Of a stretch of 64,000 nucleotides of DNA, positions 48,228-60,165 are shown in pieces. A program made the position numbers and the translations under genes. The stretch's first letter is position 1; every line of letters begins with the position of its first letter. The stretch covers positions 625,893 to 689,892 of the forward strand of contig JAQFVV010000356.1 in the NCBI GenBank assembly GCA_028023455.1. The letters run 5' to 3'. The DNA comes from Epiperipatus broadwayi (lineage: Eukaryota > Onychophora > Udeonychophora > Euonychophora > Peripatidae). The notes beneath the pieces are model-generated. The model did not search any database, was not told the DNA's origin, and worked only from the letters and a program-made list of their open reading frames with translations.

Positions 48228-48875
48228 ACAAAGCAAAGCAAAAACTCCATATAGTAGTAGCACCTATGCTAAACAGAATAATCAATGGATGCCAGAAGGC
48301 TTGTGCATAAAATTCCTATCTAATGCCTACTCATCCAATATCCCCAGACTAGTTTCTAGCTTGTGGCCTTCGTCAGTGAGGAGCTTTGGATCTGAGAGCA
48401 CTGCATTTAGATCTTAAGATCTAATGCAACCCTCTAGCAACCACCTTTTATCTCTACTTAACTACAAAACCATGAGCATGAAATTGAAAACACAAAAAAT
48501 ATTTTCAATCTAAGCTCAATAGCTTATATAGTCATATGGGTCTGAACTCAGTTCAACACCCATACATTTTGGTGTCTTTGGCTCTTTAACAACCATAGCC
48601 ACCACTACCCTATTAGGCAGGATTGGTGTTAAACCAGAAAGCATCACATGATCACATTTCCAATACTAGCACATAATTGTTTATAAACAAAGCAAAGCAA
48701 AAACTCCATATAGTAGTGCATTAGATAGGGATTTTATGCACAAGCTTTCTGGCATCCATTGATTACTCTGTTTAGCACAGGTGGCACTACTATATGGAGT
48801 TTTTGCTTTGCTTTGTTTATAAACAATTATGTGCTAGTATTGGAGATGTGATCATGTGATGCTTGCTGGTTTAAA
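48228..48875. mobile_element. Nested fold-back element
   Basis: The inner palindrome runs from 48630 to 48875. Its arms (about 90 bp) start 'aaaccagaaagcatcacatg' and end with the inverted copy near 'catgtgatgcttgctggttt'; the inner part is 'aaagcaaagcaaaaactcca' and 'tagtagtgc'. The same arm also appears at 48228-48330 in direct orientation, followed by 'caatggatgccagaaggctt', which itself recurs inverted at 48735-48765. So the element has at least three related arm copies. It holds a hammerhead candidate at 48341-48382. Confidence 0.7.
48341..48382 (-). ncRNA. Minimal type I hammerhead ribozyme candidate
   Basis: On the minus strand: stem I 5' strand TCCTCA (48382-48377), core CTGACGA (48376-48370), a weak stem II (GGC/GCT with a closing A.A mismatch, 48369-48357), core GAAA (48356-48353), a tiny stem III plus cleavage site CTAGTC (48352-48347), then stem I 3' strand TGGGGA (48346-48341), which pairs with TCCTCA over six positions with one G.U. 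Predicted cleavage falls after C at 48347. Very short, palindromic stem III regions (here ACTAGT) are known from hammerheads in animal retroelements. Stem II decay may abolish activity. Confidence 0.5.
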
Positions 48876-48879
48876 AATA

Positions 48880-49373
48880 AAATTACAAAGAAAGCTTAAA
48901 ATAATGAAACTAAATTTGAAAATGAAGATGATAAATAATATTTATATATATAAATACAAAATATTATTTCTAATCATTAACACATTCAAATTCTTTCATT
49001 AGTCAATTAAAAGCAAATAGTGTTCAATTCTCCAAAAAATGAAATTTGTAAATCATTAATTTTAGTAAATTAGCATTTGCATTTTATCCAGTTACCAATG
49101 AGTGCTATAATTCTGGCTTTGCCAGCTGAACGTGCACTCAGTTACAATTAACAAACTAAATCGAATAAACCTCTATTCGTCCAATGTTTAAAATGTTAAA
49201 GCTTTATTAATTAAAGTAGAATAAGAAAAAAGAAAATAATTATGAATATTTATATATATATAATAAAGTAAAATAAATATATTATATTAGAATTCAATTT
49301 AAAATTGAACTCTGATTAGAAGCAATAAATTATGATATTTTAATTCAAATAAAGTGGTACTGATATACTATAG
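48880..49373. other. AT-rich spacer, nothing recognised
   Basis: No supported feature before the assembly gap. Confidence 0.4.
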
Positions 49374-49873
49374 NNNNNNNNNNNNNNNNNNNNNNNNNNN
49401 NNNNNNNNNNNNNNNNNNNNNNNNNNNNNNNNNNNNNNNNNNNNNNNNNNNNNNNNNNNNNNNNNNNNNNNNNNNNNNNNNNNNNNNNNNNNNNNNNNNN
49501 NNNNNNNNNNNNNNNNNNNNNNNNNNNNNNNNNNNNNNNNNNNNNNNNNNNNNNNNNNNNNNNNNNNNNNNNNNNNNNNNNNNNNNNNNNNNNNNNNNNN
49601 NNNNNNNNNNNNNNNNNNNNNNNNNNNNNNNNNNNNNNNNNNNNNNNNNNNNNNNNNNNNNNNNNNNNNNNNNNNNNNNNNNNNNNNNNNNNNNNNNNNN
49701 NNNNNNNNNNNNNNNNNNNNNNNNNNNNNNNNNNNNNNNNNNNNNNNNNNNNNNNNNNNNNNNNNNNNNNNNNNNNNNNNNNNNNNNNNNNNNNNNNNNN
49801 NNNNNNNNNNNNNNNNNNNNNNNNNNNNNNNNNNNNNNNNNNNNNNNNNNNNNNNNNNNNNNNNNNNNNNNNN
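49374..49873. other. Assembly gap (500 N)
   Basis: Exactly 500 N, a conventional scaffold gap size, so the true length is unknown. A TA microsatellite begins shortly after it (49884-49907), which may be why assembly broke. Confidence 0.99.
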
Positions 49874-49909
49874 CAATTCACAATATATATATATATATAT
49901 ATATATAAT

Positions 49910-50980
49910 TTAAATTTTTGGCTTGCAGTGAAAAGCTTTCAGAAATCTATTTATTTTTAATCCGTAAATATTTTAGGGTTTTTTTGCAATTTTGTAAAAA
50001 ATTAAACTTCTTGACTTTTTTCTCTTCAGACTTTATGGCATATTATTATTTCTTTTAAGGAAGGTTATTATTGCATATAAACAATTCTCGTTGTTATAAC
50101 TTCTTTTTATCCATATAATGGAATATATTCTTCAATGACCATTTCTTCAAGATTCTTTATACTGTACTCAATTTTGCAGGATGGTTACTTGTTTGCAAAC
50201 AATTAGGTTCTTTTAGCCTTATATATTGATTGAAACATTCTTGATTTTATATTGTTATGGTATGCAATTCTACCAATCTTTTTGCTGTTGATTCTATAAG
50301 ATTTTATGATGATTAATTTTATAAATCCACTTATGTTTTTTGTTGGCCTTCTCTCTCTAAAAACTGAACTACAGAAGACTCAGGAGTAAAACAAACACAA
50401 AATTGAACATCTGCAATGGATTATATTAGGAAATGATTTCCTTTACATTTACTTGTTCATGATTTTAAAATCATATTTCCAAAATCGATACATGAATTCT
50501 TTTATTTTTTAAGAAATCTTACTATGATGGTCATTCTTTTTACATTGTCTGATAAACGACTTAATTGCTCTAAATACTTGTTTATCAGTGACTTAGCCTT
50601 TAAATTAATTATTTATAGGTCAAGATAATTACATGTTTATCCAAATATTTAATCCTTAATTGACTTTTTGAAAATAAATTGCAAGTTTTTCCCCATTATG
50701 TATTTCAGATTTAATTATAGAATATAAAGGATATATTTAAAATTTCATAAAATGTATTTAATAAAAATAAATGCTGCTTTAAATCTTTGTCTTTTATAAT
50801 TGTATTATTAAATATTCTTCCCACATAGACTTATTCATTACGATCAGTGAAATTTTAAATAATATCTTAATATTTCAGAATATATTTAATGTTTAAATTA
50901 AATATAAATTTTAAAAAATAATCTGCATCTATTTACAACAATCACAGTTAAACCAAAGGACTTCACTATATATATATATA
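49910..50980. other. AT-rich spacer, nothing recognised
   Basis: No recognisable coding text or partner repeats on either strand. Confidence 0.4.
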
Positions 50981-50983
50981 TAT

Positions 50984-52830
50984 TGTAACAGTTTATACCC
51001 GGCAGCATATGATGTATATAGGTGGTATACGTTTATTACGTATTTCAAATCTAAGTTTCTGCTCTTTTTTTTTAAACGAAAATTATGATGCGAACATGTA
51101 TATATATATATATATAGTTGTTTCTGCAATGTACTCTTATTACTCACCCAGCATATTTATGGACATCAATTTGACTCCCAAGCGCCATTCTTACTTACGA
51201 GTAAGTAAGAATTATGCTGGCAGAGAATGAGTATCTATTTCTAGTGGATAGAGCTTATACCTCTGGCTAGCTCATTCAGGGGTAGTGGTCATTGACTGTG
51301 GGAAAAAGATGGAGAGAACAGGTCAAATGCACATGAAGTGCATAAACGATTCGTTTTTCTTTCTTACTTTTGTTCTTAATGCTACTCTTTAATTATACTA
51401 TGTAATCTATACTTTTTTTGTTTTAAGAAATTAACACCAAACACATACAATTATATTTAAAACACTACCTAATATTTATTAATATAAAAACATAATAAAA
51501 CCCAATAGAATCCAGTAATTGGATATTGGTTTGTGCCAAATACTTAAATGACACGCATGTAAATACACACTCGCATAAGTTCATAAATGCAACAAACAAA
51601 ACATGTATATCATAGCATGAAAAATAACTGCAATCTGACATTATCCTGTCTATTTAGGCGTATTGTTATATAGGGTGTTATTTCAACTGTCTCTTTATTT
51701 ACTTTTAACCCTTTTATGCATTATTTTACTGAGATATTCTTATTCAAGAGGTTACTGTCATTTACGAATATATTTGACTTACCTACTTTATCACACCCGG
51801 GTGTAGATTAATGGTAATTTTCCACTGGCTTCGTGCTGCAATGTTATGAGTAAATGATTTATTTCTTTTGTGGGCTTCCATAAGGCAATCAATGGCATCC
51901 AGTGAATGCTGTTCTTTCCATAACTTTAGGAAGGGCTTCACTCCTACATGGACAGTGACGATAGTATCTCCGCAGGATGGATGGCATAGCCCGGTCCATT
52001 CTGTTCTTCTACCCCAGCCTGTTCATGATTTTAAGATCTATAACCTTTTTTTTCTTTTACTAATTTTCCTACGATCCTGCTCATGGCAGTCACCATGCTA
52101 GAATCCCCCAAAGTTCAGCTTTCCAACTCCAAATTAATCATGCTATTGTTCTCTTCTTTTTAATTAAACCACATGGTTTGCAAATAGAAAATCTTTTCAA
52201 TAACTTTTTTTTTGTTTTTATCTATGTTCAGGAATTTCAATTTTACCTTGAGATCCACACTCAACTGTTCATTGTCTCTTATTTATAACATTTTCTTTTA
52301 TTAATTAAAACGGCTTTGTCTCAAGATAGCGATCTGCAACTTTTCAGGGCCTTTCTTTGCAATTAACTTATCTTTTAGAATTTGTAAAATCTTTCCTTAG
52401 TCGACCATCTTGGAATCAATTTCTTTTTAAATTAAAATAGCTTTATTCATTGAGATAGCAATCTATAACTTTCTGAATTCTTTATTTCCAATTAACATAT
52501 CTTTTAGAATTTGTAAAATCTTTCCTTTAGTTGTCCATCTTGGAATCAATTTCTTTTTACAAAACTATTACATTTACTCACTCATGCAGCAATATAAACA
52601 TGCGTATAAACAAAATATAAAAGCACAAACCATATAATCCTCGATCCCTCTTATGTTTCAATCTATTTTATTTACTTACTTAAAATATATACACACACGC
52701 ATACAAAACAACAACGAGAAAAAATAACAATAATTTAACTTAATATTACACTTGATTTGAGTATATATGTATGCTCAGTGGTATCGCTCTATGACTTAGA
52801 ACAGGGTTTAAACTCAGCCTTGTTATAATA
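50984..52830 (-). repeat. LTR, left copy (3' LTR of the element)
   Basis: It runs from TGTAACAGTTTATACCC to CTTGTTATAATA on the + strand and aligns along its full length with 54377-56217. Internal landmarks include 'acccgggtgtaga', 'ggatggatggcatagc' and a duplicated 'cttttagaatttgtaaaatc' block (about 52375 and 52505). Short open frames inside it appear in both copies only because the copies are similar. Confidence 0.8.
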
Positions 52831-52842
52831 CCCCTCCCCTTT
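52831..52842 (-). other. Polypurine tract candidate
   Basis: On the minus strand AAAGGGGAGGGG ends directly at the start of the left LTR copy. This is the position of the plus-strand primer in LTR retroelements. A similar purine run (GTAGGGGAGGGGG) lies near the primer-binding-site candidate at about 54328-54340. Confidence 0.6.
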
Positions 52843-54357
52843 GAAAGCCTTTAAATACCATTTTAGTATTTAAATGGCTCACTCCTAAAACCCAAAATAA
52901 TTTTAAATATTTTTAAAAATAAAATACATATCTTCTTGAATCGACTTGCCTTGCCTCTTTTTCCCTTTCTTGCTGCAACTTTAGAACCAAATAGTAAAAT
53001 GACCAACAACCTCACAATACACAATGAATCCGACCACCACTCATGTGCACACTGCCTATGATGCACAACATATAGCTAACCCCCATTCTGACTGTATTCA
53101 CACGACTCCGGAAAAAAAAAACCTGTTATGTCTAAAAAAAAAACTATTATTTTTTTTTATTAAAAGGACTTTTCTAACTATACTCTGCTGTTTCCGAGTC
53201 TTAGGAGTGTAGATAGTTAGAATGATACCTGGCTCTTATTTTGAGCCTTCAGGTTCTGTATGGGTTGCCCTCTACCTTGCTCACTTCTGGAGTCTTACAG
53301 GTGGGACTGTATGTAATTGCCATGCTCACTTTGGAGTCTTGTTGGCTTGAATTTAACAGGCTTTTAGCACCTGCATCCTATGTTAAAGGTTGACCATGTC
53401 AGAAATAGCAGCAGCCATACCCACCATCCACCGACAGAATTGTGAGACCGCTTCACTAACTCTCTAAGCTTACACGCACGAAACAAAAGAAACAAAAAAA
53501 AATGCTACTTTTCTCTTTTACTCAATTTCATATAAAATCACATATAATATATTATAAATATTAACCCACCACCTATCAATAATGCTAAAAATAAAAAAAA
53601 AAAAACTTTCCATCCCCGAAGTACTATGTCCTCTGTCTAATTTTTCTATCTAGCTCCTTTCAACCCCATTCCTTAATCTCTTTCTTTATATTTCACCGAG
53701 ATGATTAGTATTTCATGTTATTTTGCCTATTAAACTAAAATAGTAACTTATTCAAAATGAATCCACAGATTTCTAGCACTAGCTGTATATTATAATATAC
53801 CCTTTCATAGGTAAAACTGTTCAACAAATATTAATCTCATAATTGCATACACATATATGAAACGGATCAAAAAAAAATTCAGATGTATTGTTTAGATGTA
53901 TATATATCAGAGTTCATGTAAAACATAGTCAGTACAATGCTTTCTAAAGTTAATCACTCTCAATTATATCAAATTAAAAATTACGAAAGTTTTATTTATT
54001 CACTTTTGTAAATGTCAAAAGCAGTTAAATATTTAACATATTAAGAAAAACCTTAAACAGAAAATAAAACTCAAATATATAATATTATTTCCCTGTGAAT
54101 CAAACAACAAAATTTTCATGGACTGTTCAATACATAAACATATATACTGCAATATTAATTCGAATGTGATTTTAACCTAATTAATTTCAATATAGATAAA
54201 GTAAAATTGCCAGCAATAATTCATCTACACAAGCTATATTTTATAGCTCTTATACTGTATTTTTTTATATAAAATCATATAAAGCAAAACTCCATAGTAA
54301 ACTGTTTTATTTAACTTGTATTCTATCCCCCTCCCCTACTTTCCACTCTTTGAAAGC
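52843..54357 (-). other. Interior of the LTR element, non-coding
   Basis: Less AT-rich than the flanks around 53200-53480. On the minus strand the longest frames are short, such as 67 codons at 52863-53066, and none resembles retroviral-type proteins. Confidence 0.55.
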
Positions 54358-54375
54358 TCCTTCATTGGTGCGCCA
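54358..54375 (-). other. Primer-binding-site candidate
   Basis: Minus-strand TGGCGCACCAATGAAGGA lies 2 nt inside the LTR. It begins TGG, as sites complementary to a tRNA CCA end do, and TGGCGC is shared with known lysine-type sites. The rest does not match a tRNA I can name. Confidence 0.45.
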
Positions 54376-54376
54376 T

Positions 54377-56217
54377 TGTAACGGTTTTTACCCAGCATAT
54401 GATGTATATAGGTGGTATACATTTATTACATATTTCAAATCTAAGTTTCTGCTCTTTTTTTTTAAACGAAAATTATGATGCGAACATTTATATATATATA
54501 GTTGGTTCTGCAATGTACTCTTATTACTCGCCCAGCATATTTATGGACGTCAATTTGACTCCAAGCGCCAATCTTACATACAAGTAAGTAAGAATTATGC
54601 TGGGATAGAATGAGTATCTATTTCTAGTGGATAGAGCTTATATCTCTGGCTAGCTCATTCAGGGGTAGTGGTCATTGACCGTGGGAAAGCGGTGGAAGGA
54701 ACTGTCAAATGCGCATGGAGCGCATAAACGATTTGTTTTTCTTTCTTACTTTTGTTCTTAATGCTACTCTTTAATTATACTATGTAATCTATACCCTTTT
54801 TTTTAAAGAAATTAACACCAAACACATACAATTATATTTAAAACACTACCTAATATTTATTAATACAAAAACATAATAAAACCCAATAGAATCCCGTAAT
54901 TGGATATTGGTTTGTGCCCGAATACTTAAATGACATGCATATAAATATACACTTGCATAAGTTCATAAATGTAACAAACAAAACATATATATCATAGCAT
55001 GAAAAATAACTGCAATCAGACATTATCCTGTCTATTTAGGCGTATTGTTATGTAGGGCATTATTTCAACTATCTCTTTATTTACTTTGAACCCTTTTACG
55101 CATTATTTTACTGAGATATTCTTATTCAAGAGGTTACTGTCATTTACGAAAATATTTGAGTTACCTACTTTATCACACCCGGGTGTAGACTAATGGTAAT
55201 TTTCCACTGGCTTTGTGCTGCGATGTTATGAGTAAATGATTTATTTCTTTTGTGGGCTTCCATAAGGCAGTCAATGGCGTCCGGTGAATGCTGTTCTTTC
55301 CATAACTTTAGGAAGGGCTTCACTCCTACATGGACAGTGATGATAGTATCTCTGCAGGATGGATGGCATAGCCTAATCCATTCTGTTCTTCTACCCCAGC
55401 CTGTTCATGATTTTAAGATCTATAACCTTTTTTTTTCTTATACTAATTTTTCTACGATCCTGTTCATGGCAGTCACCATTCTAGAATCCCCCAAAGTTCA
55501 GCTTTCCAACTCCAATTAATCATGCTATTGTTCTCTTCTTTTTAATTAAACCACGTGGTTTGCAAATAGAAAATCTTTTCAATAACTTTTCTTTTTTTTT
55601 GTTTTTATCTATGTTAAGGAATTTCAATTTTACCTTGAGATCCACACTCGACCATTCATTGTCTCTTATTTATAACATTTTCTTTTATTAATTAAAATGG
55701 CTTTGTCTCAAGATAGCGATCTGCAACTTTTCAGGGCCTTTCTTTGCAATTAACTTATCTTTTAGAATTTGTAAAATCTTTCCTTAATCGACCATCTTAG
55801 AATCAATAATTTCTTTTTAAATTAAAATAGCTTTATTCCTTGAGATAGTGATCTATAACTTTCTGAATTCTTTATTTCCAATTAACATATCTTTTAGAAT
55901 TTGTAAAATCTTTCCTTTGGTCATCCATCTTGGAATCAATTTCTTTTTACAAAACTATTACATTTACTCACTCATGCAACAATATAAACATGTGTATAAA
56001 CAAAATATAAGAGCACAAACCATATAATCCCCCATTCCTCTTATGTTTCAATCTATTTTATTTACTTACTTAAAATATATACACACACGCTTACAAAACA
56101 ACAAGAAAAAATAATAATAATTTACCTTAATATTACACTTGATTTGAGTATATATGTATGCTCGGTGATGTCGCCCTATGACTTAGAACAGGGTTTGAAC
56201 TCAGCCCTGTTATAATA
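54377..56217 (-). repeat. LTR, right copy (5' LTR of the element)
   Basis: The full-length partner of 50984-52830, from TGTAACGGTTTTTACCC to CCCTGTTATAATA. Differences by eye are scattered substitutions and small indels, so the insertion is not very recent. Confidence 0.8.
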
Positions 56218-56239
56218 TATATATATATATATATATAAT

Positions 56240-56335
56240 AGACCAAGTGCATATCACTAGCTGAAAATTCAAATTTAAATGTCAAATACTCTCCACAATA
56301 CAATGTTTTTTCAGCAATGCTACCTTATGAATAAA
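56240..56335 (+). repeat. Flanking direct repeat of R1 copy 3, left
   Basis: It shares 'gtgc.tatca', 'atgtcaa.ac', 'acaata' and 'ttttcagcaatgctac' with 56855-56955, in the same orientation. The two flank the R1 repeat. Confidence 0.55.
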
Positions 56336-56444
56336 GAATAATATCTGCATTTAATGGCATGACCAAAAAATAACATTTTGATTGTACATTGAGAGCTTAT
56401 CTACATTAAAATACAGATATATTTAAACAAGGGTTTTGAATGTT

Positions 56445-56745
56445 CCATCTTCAGATTTCCAATGTAATGGACTGCTGAAGAATTGTGGGTTGGAGTAGTT
56501 TGAAGTCTGTCCATTAAAGTATGAAGATTGGCTATCTTAGTATAAAACTGAGCACTGATTGTATATATGTGTGGAGATGATAATCTGGACCAATTGATGA
56601 TTTCTGGTTTAGCATGAAATACATGTATTGGTGATTATTTAATTTTTCAACATATGTGTGATCAGGTGGTACGTCAATATGAAATGGTGTGGAGAATGGA
56701 GGGTCATGTAAAAGTCTGAGTTTGAATCTCTTATATATCAAACAA
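56445..56745 (-). repeat. Dispersed repeat family R1, copy 3
   Basis: Inverted relative to 15810-16096, with blocks 'ctttaatggacagacttcaa', 'gtgctcagt' and 'ttggtccagattatcatctc' in the same order. It is bracketed by short direct repeats (56240-56335 and 56855-56955), so the complete unit here may be about 715 bp. Confidence 0.7.
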
Positions 56746-56854
56746 GTAATGTTAAATTTGAATTAGCAATGATCTTATACATGTTTAATTTACATATTCA
56801 AATAAAAACATATTAATCATTTTAAACTTTGCAATTTTCCAAAGATAAATATAT

Positions 56855-56955
56855 AAGAAATAGATCCAGTGCTTATCATTACTGAAAAAATGTAAAAATG
56901 TCAATCACTCCTGACAATACTCTGCTTTTCAGCAATGCTACAATGTGAATGTGTG
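56855..56955 (+). repeat. Flanking direct repeat of R1 copy 3, right
   Basis: The partner of 56240-56335. Such a pair could be the short terminal repeats of a small retroelement or the ends of a tandem duplication. Confidence 0.55.
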
Positions 56956-57119
56956 TGTCATTGAGTGTATATACATCAATAAATTAGCCTTTAAAACAAT
57001 ATTCCTTTTTAAATAATAATTTTTATACATAAAATACCTATTATTTACAACTTCTGTATATAATGATAATTTAATAACTAACAATATGTCCAATTATATA
57101 GTAGTTTTTCCATCTATTA

Positions 57120-59790
57120 TTTCATCATCATCATTTCCAAACATTATTAATCCACTGAAGGATTAATGTTCCACCAAGTTTAATCCTGCTTTTCCTATCT
57201 CTAGCCTCTCCTCTTCATGTCACATCAGAAAACTTTTTTTATCAATTCATTTCACATGTTATCACTTTCTAAGTTTTTATAATCTTTTTAAAATCCAATT
57301 TAACATTTCAATTATCCACCTATTATCATCTCTTCTAGAAATATATTCAGTCCAACTCCACTTTAGTATCTTAATTCTTTTATATCTATTCTCTCACAAT
57401 GTATTTTATTTTTGATTCCTTCTTGTTACTCCTAGTTTACATCTCTCTACATTTTATTGAGTAGTCTGAAGTCTTTGAATCGCTCCTTTGTAAACATCCA
57501 AGTCTCAGATTTATAAGTAAGAAGTGATAAAACTTATTTATTAAAAATCTTCCTTTTCAAACATTTTAATATTAGATTATTTCTATTAAAAGTACTCCAT
57601 CGAAGTTTAATCTTATGATTGATTTTATCCGTTCTGTTTTCATCTGTATTAATATCTGACCAAGTTATTTATAGATAACTTCTAATTTATCTATTTTTAT
57701 TTTATTTTTTTGATAAAATCCATTGAAAATTATTTTAGTCCTTTTAGTATTTATCTTTAGTCCTACTTTGTTGTTTTCATCTGACAATTTTTTGAAGTTC
57801 TGCAAAAACTACAACATTATTGCAAAATTCAGATGCCTTAAATAATCTCCACTTTATTTTATTCTCTTGGATTCCTATTTTAATCTACAAAATAGTTCTT
57901 ATAAAACTGCTGTAAAACATTTTGGAGATATGGAATCACCCTATCATACACCCTTCTCAATAATAACTTTCTTAGTTTTACTATGTAATTTAATCATTGC
58001 TTCAAATGTTTTAATCAGTAAAGAAATGCTTAAAGAATCAAATGCCTTTTCATAATTTACAAATCCAAAATGTAATGACAACTCATATTTGTTTGTCCTT
58101 TCTATGACTTCTCTCAATACCTGGATATGATCTATTGTACTAAAACCACTTTTAAATCCAGCTTGTTCTCTTGGTTGGTGGAAATCCAAAGTTCTCTGTA
58201 GACGAATTGTAATTATCTTGGTCAAATTTTTATATAAAACTGATAAAAGGCTGATAGGTCTGTAATTTCTAATATCTTCTTTATCACCTTTTTTAAATAT
58301 CAATATTGTTACTGTATTTTGCTAATCATATGGTATATCTTTATCATTTAGATATTTAGTACATACTTTTCCATTAACTTTTCTATTTTTTTACCTGCTT
58401 CTATAATATTAGTCATAATTCCATCATTACCTGAGCTATTCTTTTCTCCATAGACTTAATTGCATGCCTCACTCTTTCATTTAAAATATTAGACAATTCA
58501 GAAGACTAATCATTGAGGATACTTTTTCTTATTCTTTATTGCTAATTTTTATACAACTCTTCCAGCTATTTCATGATGTCATCTCTTTTTTTTAGTAATA
58601 GTTCATTTTTTATTCTTATTGCAAAAATAGGTTTTCTACTAATAGCAGGCAGTTTTACATTTTTGATATTTTTATTGTTTTATAACTTCCCTTGCTAATT
58701 AACAATTTAAGTCTTTTCATATCATTTATCAAAACTCTGGATATTCAATTTTTCTTAATAGGTCATTTTTATATTTTATCATATTCCTTCTTTTTTTCAT
58801 ATATTGTTTTCAGTAGAAATTTTCCTGGTCCAATTGCTGCTTTCTGGTAACAGCTATCATTGATGCAGATTTTAATTAATAATTTATCAGTTATCTTTCT
58901 ATTGATTTCTTTTAAATGTAAACTATTTTCAATATTTGTTAATATTTTTAAAACAATTGTCAAGTTATAATTTAAATTCATTGCAATGTTTCTGAAAGTT
59001 AGAAATATCAATTCTGACTTCTATTTTTTTTTAATAATTTTCAATTTTTCCACTTTTTCATTAGCATGTATCTTAATCTCACTAAATGATGATTTTCTGC
59101 ATTGAATTTATTCAAAACACTATAATCATGAAATACATATTTTCTGTTAATCAAAATATAATCCACTTCTGCTATAACTTTATTTTAGTGCTTTAATGCT
59201 CATTTCCATTTAGCATTTTTCTATAAGTAATAATTTATAAAATAAAGTTTTTCTTTTTCTACTAACCTCACAAATATGTGTTCTCTCTCATTTCTATTGT
59301 ATAATCAAATTTACCCATAGAACATTGATATTTCAATTATTTACCAATTCTAGTATTTAAGTTTCCCATGATAATTTTAAAATATTTCTTCTAACCAAAA
59401 ACCTTTTGTACTTATATATAAAAATCCACTATTTTTTCATTGCAGTGCCAATTATTTGTTGAGGTATAAACCTAAATTATCTGCATGTGGTACCTTCCAT
59501 TAAGTTAAATAATATTCCCATTCTGCTTGATATAGCATCAATATTCACAATGTTGTTTTTTCACTTTTTATTTATAATAAATCCCACTTCACTTATGTTT
59601 TCAATATTTAGGCCTTTGTAATATAGCATATATTATTTTGAAATCAATTGACTCTTCACCTTTTTTTCTAACTTCACAGAGTATCCACTAAATTCCTATT
59701 AATATTAGACAATTCTTCTTTCAATTCTTGCAATCTTCCTTTACTTGAAAATGATTTGCAGTTGTAAATATCTAAATAAATATCAGCATT
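57120..59790 (-). pseudogene. Near full-length RTE-like LINE relic (EN-RT)
   Basis: On the minus strand, about 59775-59690 resembles the start of an APE-type endonuclease (IYNCKSFSSKGRLQELKEEL). Then, near 59170-59045, come VDYILINRKYVFHD and HHLVRLRY (the 'iDYIl..r......SDHrLVr' block). A long linker leads to the RT: 58303-57944 is one open frame of 119 codons with IFKKGDKEDIRNYRPISLLS, QAGFKSGFSTIDHI and VNYEKAFDS. Frame-shifted text continues with GDSISPKCFTAVL (about 57935) and FCNNVVVFAEL (about 57830), where the YADD equivalent is lost. The C-terminal and 3' end reach about 57120. Fragments of the same family are at 1290-2520, 34500-36130 and 44640-44890. Confidence 0.8.
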
Positions 59791-60165
59791 GATGGCAGCC
59801 TGGCTCCACAATCAGGGAATTCTTAGCATCCTTTATCTTCAGCCAGCAACTACTGTCTTTATGGTGACTTTAAACCTTCCTAAAAATAAAGACCGTAATT
59901 TAGTTTTGTGTGTCATAATTGTAAACATTTATTTTAAAAAAAGGCTATTCACACATACACTTATTTTGGCTTCAAAAAATCTTAACTATATTTTGGTTAA
60001 GAACTATCAGCCAATTGGTGTTTCTTGATCTTAAACTCAGAGATAAAAACTAATGTACTTATACTCATAACATTGGCTGATGCATGTTGATGAGCAACTA
60101 ATCCATGTTTGTATACTATATAAATAATGATATAGTAATAACAGCTGCAATGACAAGAATGTATA

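Larger units (their letters stand above)
50984..56217 (-). mobile_element. Non-autonomous LTR retroelement (TRIM/LARD-like)
   Basis: Two direct repeats of about 1.84 kb flank a 1.55-kb interior. Read on the minus strand, a primer-binding-site candidate (TGGCGCACCAATGAAGGA) follows the upstream LTR after 2 nt, and a purine run (AAAGGGGAGGGG) directly precedes the downstream LTR. Both are where reverse transcription needs them. The LTRs end in GTTACA and start near TATAAC, an imperfect inverted pair. The interior has no gag, protease, RT or integrase text, so the element would depend on another retrotransposon. It sits between TA tracts that hide any target duplication. Confidence 0.75.

Noticed and set aside
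49340-49908. Open frames spanning the N run
   Set aside because: They consist of unknown residues only.
51868-52101. 77-codon frame, repeated as 89 codons at 55250-55519
   Set aside because: Both are the same part of the two LTR copies; similarity reflects the repeat, and the sequence fits no known protein.
53024-53212. 62-codon + strand frame in the LTR element interior
   Set aside because: Low-complexity C-terminus and no resemblance to gag or pol proteins; the element appears to be oriented the other way.
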